NCBI GenBank assembly: GCA_025200525.1
Contig: CM045767.1
Span: 9,407,273 to 9,471,272, forward strand
Source of the DNA: Camellia lanceoleosa
Taxonomy: Eukaryota; Streptophyta; Magnoliopsida; Ericales; Theaceae
Reading direction: 5' to 3'
DNA: 64,000 nucleotides
Part shown: positions 35,566 through 47,418 of the stretch, piece by piece
Position numbering within the stretch: the stretch's first letter is position 1
Layout: the number at the start of each line of letters is the position of its first letter
Position numbers and translations under genes: made by a program
The notes under the pieces: model-generated
What the model saw: the letters and a program-made list of their open reading frames with translations, nothing else
Databases searched by the model: none
What the model was told of the DNA's origin: nothing

Positions 35566-38300
35566 AAGTTTGGTCCTCCAAACTTATTTTACCTTTAGTT
35601 GAAAACAATTCAGAATACGTTTTATTCAACGGTTCCAATCATTTTGATAGTTATTTGCTTAGTCTCAAAATCAAGCAACACTCTGTTCTCCATCAGTCAG
35701 AGACTTACCTTTTCCTCCATACAAGGTTTGTATGGTGCCACACTGAAACTAGAGTTTAAGCTATTATTTGTAAGTAAAAGTCACCGATGATGGATAGATT
35801 TTTCCAACTTCCTTGAGAATCTAATGCATACATTTGGAGCATTTCTCCCAGAATCTTAAAAAAAAGTTCTTCTGATTATACATTGATTTGTGGATGGAAA
35901 GCGGCATTGAATCACAATTCAATTCCCATTGCCTCTTGAAGGCTTATCGAATTGACACACTTTAGGATTTCTATCTAAAACAATAGATCTTTGGGATCCC
36001 ATGCAAGCGAGCAATCTTATCGATGTAAGCGATTGGCTAGTCTATAAGCATCATCACGAAAATTTTCTGAGGAGAAAGTGGCGGACTTAGTAATTCTATA
36101 TACAATAACCCAAGCGGGACTTATACCTTGGGTGTCCAAGGCGCCCCATAATGAAACTCATAGTCACATATTCCATTTCCATTTGAAATAGAGAGAGTTA
36201 AAAGTGGTTAAAATCTATATCGATATTAAAGCTTTGACTCATTAACCTTTGAAAACATTTAGACACAAATTCAACAATTTCCTTCCTCAATAGGTCACCA
36301 ACATATTTATATCAAATGTCACTAACTTTACCATAGAAGTTTGGTCTATTTCCTTGTCCTGAAGTTCAATTCACTTTTCAATAATTACGCAATTCACAAT
36401 CAATTAGGTATTTAGTTCGGTGATTCATCATAGTTATCCAAGGTCAATTAAAGTCTTGAGGAAAATATAGTGGATCCAGGACATTGATTCTTGAGTCAAC
36501 AAAGGTAACAGCAGTAATCAACCTGCGATATGCAACTCATATATCCCCATAGTACCCGATTATAAAGTACAATAACATCAAAATAGTCAATTTCTAACAT
36601 CATACCGTGTTCTCAATTCATTCAACGAGTTTCGACTTAGTTCAATATTCAATTCTCTGTTTTATCGAGTCTTTCCACATTATCGATAGTCGTCAAAAGC
36701 ATAAGGCAATTCATATATAAATCCCCGGCGCCAAAGATAATATCAAAGGAGTTAATCACATGTTAAGCACAATTTACACATCCTCGAGCCCCAATTGCGA
36801 GAATCTGATTGGCAGCGAGCAATTATTTACAAGGCATCACGAATTCACACACTTTTGGATAATCAAGGTTTTCTAATTCCAATGATGTTCACAATCAAAA
36901 ACAATTCACGATCGGCCGGTTACCATACATGATTTCCCAAATCCGATAGCACTAAAACAACTATTCTTCCCTTATTCGATGCATTGGGTAAATGTTGATC
37001 TTTTATAGTCAAATCAATCTTCCGTCATCGGTTTTACGTAGCGTCAAATAAGCAAGAATATGGTAATATACAAGGATTGTTCCTTAAAACACCCAATCCT
37101 TTGGATTTGCTAAATTCGTTTCATTTATAATCATTATGTCTCAACAATTAAAGGTTGGTTCTTAATGGTGTTCATGGTTAGATCGATGCGTTGATAGCCC
37201 AAACAAGGTCCTCTAAATAAGTCAAGTATTCAAGCGGTTCAAGTTTTGGGTCTGTCGGTTTCTTATCAAGAATAATCGGTTATTTATTCATGAACAATTC
37301 GTAATCCCTCTTAACAAAATCAAATCAGATAGAGATTCTTATCAAATCAATCCAGGCAAAAGTCTTGTCAGATTAAGTCAAACAAAGGTCCCATCAAATT
37401 ATATCAAATGAGGGTTCTATCAGGCCAAATCAAACATAAGTTCTGTCGGATCGAATAAGATAAAACTTTCTCAAATAGAATTGCATTTGGTTCTATAGAG
37501 GCATGCCCGTTTATGAGGTACATAGTCAATAGTTTCTATTTGTCCTAAGTTCATCAGTCTCCAAAGTCATATCAAAGTCATTCATCACAACTGTTCATGT
37601 CAAAGTGTTTTAGGTCATGTACAATATGACATTGTCCACATAAGTTCACATGTAAGTGCACAAGCATGCAGTTGTTCATATCAGGAGGTATGTATCATAA
37701 TCAATATAGCAGTTCCCAAATAAGTCTTATATGCAAGTACATGGTGCATATAATCTAGGATTTGTTATGCAAGAGTCCCAAATCAGTCACAAAAGCATAG
37801 GTTTACGAGTCAAGCCTAGTGTAGCCAAATAGTCCAATCAATTGTCTACCAATCGAATACATGATCTCATAATTTATAGAGTTCATTATTTGGGGTGCCC
37901 AACTTCGATCCACACAATCACGAGTCATAATTTGATGGTTTAGTCATTGAAGGCGGTGATATAACTAATCACCACTGAGCATAGGTTTAGATGTATATGT
38001 GCATGTCTGAGTCAATCAATATCCCAATACATATTTCACAAATTTCCCAAATGGAATGAGATACATCGATAAATAAGGTATTGATCTGTGGAGTGCGACC
38101 AATCTGAATACACATATAGCGATATGAAAGAATCGCCGTAAATGTCGAATCAAATAATATCCCAAGCAATGATGTACACATGCACCAATCCAGAATCAGT
38201 CAATATATAGGTATTCGTTTATAAACAGTATAGATACCTAGGATAACGGTTACAAAATGTGCAAAGTGCTTTACGGGGCAGAGTGCAATTACTCTATCTT
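35566..38300 (-). pseudogene. pol: Degenerate Gypsy pol region
   Basis: This interior segment lies between the gag relic and the 3' LTR, where pol belongs. No frame longer than about 65 codons remains. On the minus strand around 37000-37070, short pieces resemble a reverse transcriptase core (KTDDGRLI followed by TIKDQ and a YP..RI-like piece) with frame changes between them. No intact catalytic motif is seen. Identification rests mostly on position. Confidence 0.45.
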
Positions 38301-39272
38301 GATTAGCAGTTCCCGCCATTGGTACGAATCTAGCTTAGACAACGGGTCTATTCACGTTTTGCTTAATCCGGGAACAGTTCCTTACCAAACGGTCCATTTT
38401 ACCACACCTATAACAAGCCCCAGAAATTAGATAACAAACTCCTCGGTGTTTCTTACCACATTTCGTTACATGTCAGTGCTGTATTCCTTGTAGAGTTTGA
38501 AGTGCGCAATGATCCCATATTTTGCTTTTAAATAACCTCTTCTTTGAAAAAGCCTTGTCTCTTGCTTTTCCATTGAGAAAGATCGGTTCATGTTAGCTTC
38601 AATCATCAATGTTCGTCTAGCACCTCAATGTATTTTGTGACTTCCAACTCATTCACTTGGTGCTCTTGCACTAGTGGTAGCAAAGTTCTTAATAAATAGC
38701 AACCGTGATATTGTTGTCTTAAGATCTGTTATTTCTTGTACTATTCTTTCCGATCCTATCAAGTTGGGTTGTGGAAGAGCCTTCTAACTCGTATGCCCTT
38801 ACTTTATCCATAATCTACACAAACTCTTATTAAGCCATGCCAAATCTTTGGAATGCCCAATCGAAATAAACATAGATACACATAGGTACATTCGCACATA
38901 GGCACATCGTTATATTCTCATTTTACGTATCGTCAAGACACAATTAATCACATGCAAAATAGACGATTGCATACTTATTAGATATCGCGTGTAGAACACT
39001 TACTAGATAATTACACATTTGACCATATTCGTATTCCACGTAGACACCCATTTGCAGAATCGAATGCACGTAAGCAACTTTTCATGATTCGCATGTTCAT
39101 GTACGTGCATTATAACAAAACAAAACTCGTTGTACACATTAGTGCAACAATTCATATCTCATATAATCACATGTCCTCAATGCTTACATCATGTACTTAT
39201 CAAATGGATACATCTTAAGTCTTTTCTAGACACCTTATGGCTTATTTGGACAAGTGTGTGAGTTATTAACGT
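38301..39272 (-). pseudogene. gag: Gypsy gag relic with CCHC-type zinc knuckle
   Basis: The segment directly downstream (minus strand) of the primer binding site is the expected gag position. At 38374-38415 a knuckle reads CYRCGKMDRLVRNC. The cysteine spacing of a retroviral CCHC finger is kept, but the histidine position is arginine. Stops and frameshifts are frequent elsewhere and no long frame survives. Confidence 0.6.
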
Positions 39273-39286
39273 GTGCTCTGATACCA
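39273..39286 (-). other. Primer binding site of the Gypsy element
   Basis: On the minus strand TGGTATCAGAGCAC follows the LTR after a 3-nt spacer (AAG). It is a perfect match to the usual initiator tRNA-Met site and fixes the element's orientation. Confidence 0.92.
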
Positions 39287-39884
39287 CTTTGTCATGACCC
39301 GAACCTGCCCCTATAGATTAAGGCCATAACCAGCGAGTAATCATGACATTACCTACGGCCTGAAACCAAAACAAACATATAGCAATAGAGTGAAGGGGCC
39401 AAAACGGAAGCAAACTTAAAAATTTTGTCCAATGAGCTATGTTTACATGGCATGTCAAAACATTTCACATATACTTAATAATAACTCACACCACATATCC
39501 GTAGTTAACATCTTGTATACTCAGGATCATTCAAACACATAGTCAGCCATGCCAAAAGCTTATACACATAAATGGTCTATCATGACCAATAGAAGTAGCA
39601 AAAGAAATACAAAAGATCATAAACAAGCCTCTTGTGTGAGGCACCTGGGCTAACTTCACAAAACTCGAGTTCTTTTCTTAAATTCCACTAAGGCTGGGGT
39701 TGAACGTCCCTTTGCTCACCTACATATATATAAATGAGAGTGAGCTAACGCCCAGTGAATAATATCAAAATAAAGAGGTTATTGAATGAGATTCGTTCAT
39801 AAATGAATCATACTCGTAATGTACATATTTTAACCACTAATCTCATTCACACCAGATTCACAAATCTCAACAAAGCAAAACAAC

Positions 39885-40420
39885 CTTAGGTCCAACACAT
39901 CACGTCCATATGCAAAACGACCTCAGATCCAATTCTTATATAAAACAATACGACCTCGGGTCCATCTATACGAAAATGACCTTTGGTCAACCAATTCTCT
40001 ATTCAAAACGACCTTTGGTCCAATTCGAACACATCAAATGGCCTAGGGCCCAATTCAAACATATCCAGCATATCAAATGGCCTCGGGCCCATTATCTTTA
40101 TATTCGTATCCTTGCTTATTTCATATTCATGATCATGATCCCTTTCATTCAAACGGCCTCTGGCCTATCACGGTATTCCAACATATCGAATGACATATTC
40201 AAACGGCCTTTGGCCCATCTTTGCATTTATGTCTAACGGCCTTTGGCCTAATCGTTCATATTCAACGACCTTTGGCCCAATCATTCATGTCCGACGACCT
40301 TTGGCCCAATCATTCATGTCCAACGGCCTTAGGCCCAATTCAGATATATCAAACATATCAACGGCGAATGGAAAACGGCAAACGGCCTTAGGCCCAATTC
40401 AAATATATCAAACATATCAA
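39885..40420 (-). repeat. Tandem array of GGCCTTTGGCC-type units (5' LTR)
   Basis: About twelve units share palindromic cores (GGCCTTTGGCC, GGCCTCGGGCC, GGCCTTAGGCC). The array lies about 0.6-1.1 kb from the LTR 3' end, so it is part of the transcribed leader rather than U3. Confidence 0.88.
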
Positions 40421-40423
40421 ACG

Positions 40424-42044
40424 CCCAACCCCATGACTTAGGGTTAGAATCGCAACTTACTAACTTATTCTTATTCGAAGCAAATTAGGCTGCGCAAGTG
40501 AAGAGAAAAATAATTAAACATAAATTTTACTTCATGCTACTATTTAAGAAAGAGGAAATACATTTCTAGGGCTTCATTATTTTATTGTTTAGTGACCAAC
40601 CCCGAATAGAAACAAAAGGGAGCAAAAACATATTAAAAAAAAAGAAAGATAAAATAGTGATTCAACATCAGTCCATGTGTAAGTTCCATTTTGTGGGGTT
40701 ATGGGTTTCCCTTACATCTCGTCACCTGAAAGGGTAACATCTATAAGCATACAGCAGAGTGAGAAATATTATGCCAAGAGTGTAGGGAATATAAAATAAC
40801 CATGGATAATTAGTTAGGCTAAAATATTTGCATAATTTAATTTAAAATGACAATTTATTTAAAGTGGCAGAATACAGAAATCATGTAAATAAATAATCAT
40901 AACCACGGTATAAAACAGAACAGAGCAGAGGTCACAAAAGTGACAGTCAGAACAGAGGTCAATGGATCCATGACAAACAGAGAACTACAAAGTGGTCAAA
41001 CAGAGGTCAGTGGTTATTTATCCCCCAAGGCGTGGGACTCCCGTGGTGGTACTTACAAAACATAATTGTTTATAAGGTTATAGTCAAATATATACTAAAA
41101 TTTAAACAAACATATCCATGGGTTTCCTTTTAAGTAAATGGAGTTTAGAAAGTAACCAACGTAACTGAAATATTTATAAACATAACTTTTATTTATATAA
41201 CTTAATAAATATAACTTGTATAAAATAAGCTATGGTAACTCAAAACATTCGTAAAACATATAATGGTGAATCAAGGTATAATATAACTCACCTTAATTAT
41301 AACCCTTAGCCTTACTTTACTATCAGAACTTCCCTACTACAAATTCCTTACTCTCACTTACGTACCTCTCTCTCGGTTTCCACTCTTTCTTTTGTTCTTT
41401 CGTATTCCCCTCTTAGTTCATCACACATTTGCCCCTTTTATACTGTTAGCCAAGCCTTGATGGACTGCCATGTACCCTCCTCTCTCAGGAGGCTATAATG
41501 ATGCTAAGAGGTGGAGCTTTTAATTGTAGATTCAAGATGAGATTTGAATCCTTAGAGATAAGTATAAATCTTCTTAACATACTTGGGCCTTCTTAACATA
41601 CTTGGGCCTTCTTTTTTTTTTTTTTTGTTGCTTGGGCTGAAATTGCTGGGCCAACTAACTTATAAATTTTCTTTTTCTTTTCTTTTTATTCATTTACTTA
41701 TTTGTTTTGGTGTTAAGCTTTTTCAATGTAAATTAAATTACATCTTATCATTTAGCATTGTAAAATTAATTATTTTATTTTACTTTACAAATTATTATTA
41801 TTATTCTTGTTAGCAATATTATTATTTATTTACTATCTTTAGTTTGACCCAATTAATATTACAATTTCATAAATGTGTTAATTTGCTCCTAAATAATAAT
41901 TCCCAATTAATTCTATATTTGATAACCCAATGCCAAATTAAATTTATATGTTTATTTATTTAATAGTCTATCATCACATGCCACCATAATTATATATAAC
42001 TCTAAATATTTATGTGTACTTAATTAAACATTCGGGGTGTCACA
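40424..42044 (-). mobile_element. Nested solo LTR, relative of the one at 13508-14782
   Basis: The Gypsy LTR alignment breaks at AAACG (40419-40423) and resumes at AAATG (42045-42049), which fits a 5-bp target duplication with one C-to-T difference. On the minus strand the insert starts TGTGACACCCCG. It shares with 14782-13508 the block GAGAAATATTATGCCAAGAG (here at about 40760-40780) and a TATAAAAGGGG promoter near 41436-41442. Its far end is not a clean CA. There is no coding sequence. Confidence 0.8.
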
Positions 42045-43645
42045 AAATGGCCTTATACAAATTAGGCATATAAAATACTCATTCATATTTCAAATCAACA
42101 AATTCGTGGAGCTTATACAGAAGTAGCATTTGGAAAGTAACATACTTGAAGATATCTTTACTAAGATATTACTCACAGTGTTCTGCCGATGGATTTGCCC
42201 TTGAGCTCGACCCTACACATTACATAACACATATGGGTCACAAACGATTCAATCCGTTCTTAATTTATACATTCCTCTTAGGCTCCTTTCTTATCATTTT
42301 AACTCATTCACAATGCTCGATACATGCCTAAGAGTACTTAGAAATGAAAGAGAATGAAAAATGAAACACATAACACCTTTACAAAATTTCTAAAACAGGG
42401 GTCCCCGTTCGAGCGTGGGTTCCACCGCTCGAGCGAACCCCATGGTCTGCAAAAGTATTGGTTGCCTCATATTCACGCTCGAGCGCTAATTCGAACACTC
42501 AAGCTGAGGGTCAAACATATGCCTTGCATGCTCAAGAGTGGTTCTCCCTGCTCGAGCAGACGACAATGTCTACAAAACTGCTGGGAGCTAGCATTTCATG
42601 CTCGAGCGGCCATTACCCCACTCGAGCGGACATGCCAAAATCTGGAAATTCCAACAAGCTGCTTGAAGCTCAAACTTGCATTCAAACCCATGGATCTTGC
42701 ATTTTATGACTCATACCTCACATGCACCTCTTCTAACATGATACAATTGCTAGATTACAACATTATGAAGCTTAATTTCCATGAATTACTTACATACACA
42801 TATAACTCTTGCCAATTCCATCATCAATACTTCAATTTCATGCATTTAACACTCATGCTTCTATGAATTGCACTTGCATGTGAACCACAACTTTCCTTTT
42901 CAACTTAGATGATACAAATGATGATCAAAAGCATGAACTTTAACCACAATTCTACATAGATCATAATTTTCATGCTCAATTATACAACTTCATGGCAAAT
43001 TCTTACATGCATGTACATATAAGCTTTAAATTCTTTAATTTCATCTCAATCTATGTTCTTGATTACCCATTAACTTTGAATATATAAATTTACAAATTTA
43101 TAGTCATGAATTTATGCTCAAATGCTCACCTAGAGGTTCAATCTTCCAAATAGTAGCAAATTCTTGAGCCTAGCCCTTCAAAGCTTGAGCCCCTTAGCAA
43201 GATCTTCAAGATTGCCCCTTCTCTTCCTCTAAATTCGGTTCTCCTTCTCTCTAGAGAGAAAATTCAGATTCTTTGAGCTCAAAGAATGAGCTTAAGTGTA
43301 GTTGGGTCCCTTATATAGGCTTCCTTAATCAAATTTGATTAGGATTAATTTATGGCCCTTAATTCAATCAGTTCAAACCAATTATTTCATTCCAAAATAG
43401 TTTTCAATTAAATTTCACCATAGGTTCTAAAAATTACACTAATCACAATGATGTGGTCAATTTTGTTCTGCGGTGACAAGGCCTCCAATTTTTTGTTCAA
43501 AGCCGATTCTATGATTTTCCTACGATGAACAAATACAAAGCCAAAATCACATATAATCATATAATTAACACCCAAATTCAATTTAAGCACATAATTACAA
43601 ACATAATCATGATTAATTAACATAGTGCAGGAAATGGTTATTACA

Positions 43646-43752
43646 ATTAGTCTCACTCTCTGGTTTTGTATCTCTACCGATTGACTCTCTCTCATCGCAC
43701 CGATCAACCTCATTCTCTCATCGCACCGATCGACCTCATAGGTAAGCCTCTT

Positions 43753-43794
<42 letters not shown>

Positions 43795-43869
43795 CGATCT
43801 TTGATTTTTTTTGCAACATATCAGACCTCTCTCTGTGATCCGTCTCCCTCACTCTTTCATCTCATTAGA
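43646..43869 (+). repeat. CT-rich leader repeat, unit 2
   Basis: Similar to 32604-32833: both hold CCGATCGACCTCA, GATCTTTGATTTTTTTTGCA and end TCTCATTAG. It also contains a (TC)n microsatellite at about 43751-43795. The sequence looks like a 5' leader followed by a GGTAAGCC donor-like site (43740). Confidence 0.8.
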
Positions 43870-43923
43870 TCTGTTTATTTTATGCAATCAGATCTGTTGA
43901 TTTTTTATTTTTTTTTGTATCAA

Positions 43924-44400
43924 CAGATCTGTCTATGAGAAGTGGAAATTAAATGTGTGTTTGTTTGGAATTAAATATGATTTTTTTTTTGTAGCAATAG
44001 ATCTGTGTAAAAGTGAAAATTGAATATGTGTTTATGCTAACAGATCTCTCTCTTTTTTTTTCTTTTTTTTTTTTGGGAATTGAATTTGTGTTTTTGGAAT
44101 TAATTATGTGGTTTTGGAATTAAATCTATTGTTAAATCTGTGAGAAGTGGAAATTGAATCTTTGTGTTTGTTTGGAATTAAATTTGATTTTTTTTTTTTT
44201 GTAGCAATAGATCTGTGAAAAGTAAAAATTGAATCTGTGTTTATGCAAACAGATCTCTCTCTTTTTTCTTTTTTTTTTGGAATTGAATCTGTGCTTTTGC
44301 AATGTTCCTATAGATCTGTGAGAAGTGGAAATTGAATCTATATTGAATTTGTTATTGAAATTGGAATTGAATCTGCAGTGAATTTGTTATTGAAATTGGA
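43924..44400 (+). repeat. Tandem repeat of an AGATCTGTGAGAAGTGGAAATT unit, ~2.5 copies
   Basis: Blocks start at about 43924, 44133 and 44312. Each carries GAGAAGTGGAAATTGAA, and the first two continue through TTTGTTTGGAATTAAAT, a poly-T run, GTAGCAATAGATCTGTG and AACAGATCTCTCTC. The third is partial. It lies in the interior of the possible hAT-like host. Confidence 0.82.
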
Positions 44401-44812
44401 ATTGAATCTGTATAGGAATGATGAATGTAGGATGAATGCCAGTTAATGATGAATGTGGATTTTGAATAATTTGTTTGAATTACGAATTGATTTTGATGTG
44501 TTTTTTATTTTAAAAGTTTTTTATAAGTTTTAATTCGTTAATTATTAATGTTGGAGCATTTTAGAAAATGAGAGGAAAATGATCCAAAATAAAATATTGA
44601 CAAAATGGAAGAAGAAAAAAAGGTTTAAAAATAAATTTTTGAAAAAAAGTCTAATCTGCAAACCGCCTGCATATCCGCGAACCCTATTCGCACAAACCGC
44701 AAATCGCACTGCGGGTGGTTGTGGGTTGACTTTTTCCCAAACCACATAAATGCAAGCGAGTCCAAACAGAATTAGAAACTGTCCCAAATCAAACTGCGGA
44801 CACCCCTAAGAT

Positions 44813-45062
44813 ATATCATTGTTGGTAATAAAAATGCACCGTCAAATTACCCTAAAAGGATTTACCCTAATAAGTCTATTTTGGAACCAATTTCAGTGAT
44901 TCAAATGATTTACTATTTAGGACTTGTTAAATAAAATATTTATATAAAAAATAAAAATAATTACATATTAGTAGCAATATGTTTGAATCGTATTTATTTT
45001 TAAAAAATTGATGATAAATATAATTTTAAGGAAAGTCATTCATTTTTTTATAATACATATTT
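44813..45062. other. Short AT-rich spacer before the SIRE-like element
   Basis: Nothing recognised. 45063-45067 (AATTC) is the left target duplication of the next element. Confidence 0.5.
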
Positions 45063-45067
45063 AATTC

Positions 45068-46214
45068 TGTTACCCAAAAGACAACCTAAGAGGGGGGTAA
45101 ATTAGGTTTTTACAATTAAAAATTAATAATACCCTAATAAAAATTATGACTAGCACAATAGATAAATATAGGTAATGAAATAAAAATAATTAAAACAAGT
45201 GTTCTAACAACTATGTCAGTTAATGATTTTAGCACAGTGTAAATGTGAAATATAGCTGCAGTAATTTAAATAAAATAAAGAGATAAGGGAGAGAAAGACA
45301 AACAAGTTTATAATGGTTCGGTTTCAACTCAGCCTACGTCCACTCCTCAAATTTCACTTGAGATTTTTCACTATACTCTAGCTTCATGGGGGTGCTAGCA
45401 ACCTCTTTACAAATGGAGCAATCCTCCATGGATTTTACACAGATTTTCTAAGTCAAGAATATTGAATGTACTACACTCTTACAAGGTTGAAAAGAATGTG
45501 TTTTTCCTTTCACAAAAAGTTACAAGAATTATCTCTCAAAGATAGATATAAAAATGAAACTTTGGATTTTCTGTAAACCTCACACAAGAAAGATGAACTT
45601 AATGCTATAAGACTCAGTGTATAATTTCTGAGAGAGGATGCCTACAAAAATTAAAGAGCACTTCTCAGAGAAATTTTCAGACAATAGATGTGAGTCACTA
45701 TAGATCAAAAGAATATTTTACGATTTTTGTAGTAATTTGTTTACATTAGAGGTTTTGGTATATATAATGAAACTTATAGCCATTTATAGCCGTTGTATTC
45801 ATTTGAATTTATAGCCGTTTTACACTATCATTACTAATTTGAATATTTTCCACTACATCATTACAAATTTGAATATCTTCCACTTGAAACTTTTGAATCT
45901 TTTGGCTTGCTGCTGTGCTGGGTTGTTCGAACCTTTATTTTGGGCTGTTTGAACTCTTGATTTAATCAAATATTAAATACATTCTAATAACATTTAGGAT
46001 AAAGGTTTAGGTGAGAAATAATGGGACAAAATGAATTTTGATTCTATTTTTCTCCTTGAAATAAGTCATCAAAATAAATTTTGATTCTATTTCTCTTTCA
46101 AATAAATTAAAATATAATTAAATAAATCATCAAAATAAATTTTGGATTCTATTTTTCTCTTTTAAATAAATTAAAACATAATTAAATAAATCATCAAAAT
46201 AAATAAGTCTAACA
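45068..46214 (-). repeat. 3' LTR of the SIRE-like element
   Basis: A direct copy of 52662-53839, with a 60-63 bp tandem array at its right end (about 46040-46205) that is one unit shorter than in the other LTR. Confidence 0.95.
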
Positions 46215-46229
46215 ATCTCCCCTTTTTTT
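46215..46229 (-). other. Polypurine tract of the SIRE-like element
   Basis: On the minus strand AAAAAAAGGGGAGAT precedes the LTR start TGTTAGAC. Confidence 0.85.
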
Positions 46230-46642
46230 ATGATGGCACACAATAATTTTTTGATTTGATTTTGGAGTAAGAAAAACTCACCCTCAAATCATGCTCCCTG
46301 AATTCATTTTTAAATATATAGGTTAACACATGCATAATAAATAAGCTTTAATGAGAGACATGATATAAGATTAAAATATCAAACTATAAATACATAATAT
46401 TAGATTAGTTTGAAAATAATACCATAATTTGAAAAAAAATACCATAATACATAACATCATAAGTTTTCTCCCCCTGTGACATTATCAAAAGGAAATTATG
46501 GGTCAGAATCTGAAGGAGATGGAGGAAAATGATAGGGATAAATGGCATCAAAAAATAGATACTCAAAGCGTATATATATATATATATATGTATACACATA
46601 CAACTCTCCCGCGTCTCTTTCTTTTTTCGCAAAACGCGGTTG

Positions 46643-46678
46643 CCACGTGGTCGGCTTTGCGTCATTGGCCTACAAAAG
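46643..46678 (+). promoter_or_regulatory. Promoter-like motifs upstream of the antisense ORF
   Basis: A perfect palindromic G-box CCACGTGG (46643-46650), an inverted CCAAT (ATTGG, about 46664) and a TACAAAA box (about 46671) occur in sequence. They are followed by a pyrimidine-rich leader of about 250 bp. The order and spacing resemble a plant core promoter. It is inferred from motifs alone. Confidence 0.4.
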
Positions 46679-46926
46679 CGGCTCTTCTCGATTCTTGCTT
46701 CGCCTCGGCTATCTCTTCCTCCTTGTCTTTTTCTCTTGACCTTCTTCTTAATCACACTCAAGCCTTCTTCTTCTTCACCTCACTCTCTTCTATCTCTTCT
46801 TCTATCTCTTTTTCATCATTCTCTTCGATCTTCTTCTTTCTCGAGAGACAGAACAGAGAGACTGAGCAGAGTAGAAAGGCTACAAAAAATGACCCTCCTT
46901 TCGATTACATCTCTCCCTTCTACTTC

Positions 46927-47418
46927 ATGGCCTCGTCTCGTCTCCTTACTCTCTTTCCAAACCTAAATGATCCCGTAAGCACTACTGGGCCAAGTGCCCC
47001 GGCTCCTACTCTTTCCAACCTTCCTATGATGTTGATTGAGCAAATAATGGCAGCTCAATCAGATATTGAAGCCAATCATTTCACATTGACGTCTTGTATG
47101 GAGACGGTGACTGTAGTCACAAAATTGGTTCACCGACTGTATAACAAGACGATTGAGCTCTATGAGGTCAACGCCCAACTCTCTCTGCTCCCACGCATGT
47201 ATAAGGATCTTGCGAGTAGAATAGGCGCACTGTAGGCCGAAAATAAAGAGCTTAAACGGAAGACCACCTCCATGGCCCGATTTAGAACAACATCGTTCTT
47301 GGCCTTTAATAGTCAGCGGGGAGTTGTCTTTCTCGACAAAAGCATGGGGGCAGGGCCTTCAAGGGCCTCCCAAGGTGATAAAAAGAAAAAGAGAGCGGTG
47401 GAAGAGGCGAGAAAGTGA
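46927..47418 (+). pseudogene. Antisense extra ORF of the SIRE-like element, coiled-coil protein, unknown function
   Basis: This frame starts at ATG 46927 (MASSRLLTLF) after a CT-rich leader and runs 164 codons to TGA 47416, interrupted by one TAG at 47233. The open part without ATG constraint extends upstream to 46498, but the leader-like composition makes 46927 the better start. The protein has a short Pro/Ser/Thr-rich N-terminus, then a mainly helical, coiled-coil-prone middle (ENKELKRK near residue 105), and a basic C-terminus (GDKKKKRAVEEARK). It is antisense to pol and lies between pol and the 3' LTR, where some plant LTR elements carry extra ORFs. I do not recognise the family. It is not an envelope gene: it is on the wrong strand and has no membrane segment. 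Confidence 0.6.

Larger units (their letters stand above)
32834..43645 (-). mobile_element. Ty3/Gypsy LTR retrotransposon, minus strand, decayed, carrying a nested LTR
   Basis: Two long direct repeats (32834-35548, 2715 bp; 39290-43645, about 2730 bp after removing the nested insertion) are flanked by the perfect 5-bp duplication ATTAG (32829-32833 and 43646-43650). On the minus strand the LTR begins TGTAATAACC and ends GGGTCATGACA. A primer binding site follows the right-hand (5') LTR and a purine tract precedes the left-hand (3') LTR. The 3741-bp interior retains a Gag zinc knuckle and traces of reverse transcriptase but no usable frame. It is shorter than a full Gypsy interior, so it has suffered deletions or was non-autonomous. 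Confidence 0.95.
39290..43645 (-). repeat. 5' LTR of the Gypsy element, interrupted
   Basis: The partner of 32834-35548. A solo LTR (40424-42044) was inserted after the Gypsy element, dividing this LTR into 39290-40423 and 42045-43645. It keeps full CTCGAGCG palindromes at 42408-42630, where the other LTR has shortened forms. Confidence 0.95.
32288..44812. mobile_element. Possible hAT-like element, split by nested insertions
   Basis: The left edge (TAGGGTTATCCG at about 32292) and the reverse complement of the right edge (TAGGGGTGTCCGC, about 44798-44810) resemble each other. Both sides carry subterminal GGTTTGCGGG / CGGTTTGG-type motifs typical of plant hAT relatives. Without the 10.8-kb Gypsy insertion the element would be about 1.7 kb. 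I found no clean 8-bp target duplication next to the ends, though GATATAT occurs a little outside on both sides. Hence low confidence. Confidence 0.35.

Noticed and set aside
46498..46926. Upstream extension of the antisense ORF from an ATG at 46498
   Set aside because: The extra residues translate a (TA)n run and a CT-rich leader, so the ATG at 46927 after the leader is a better start.
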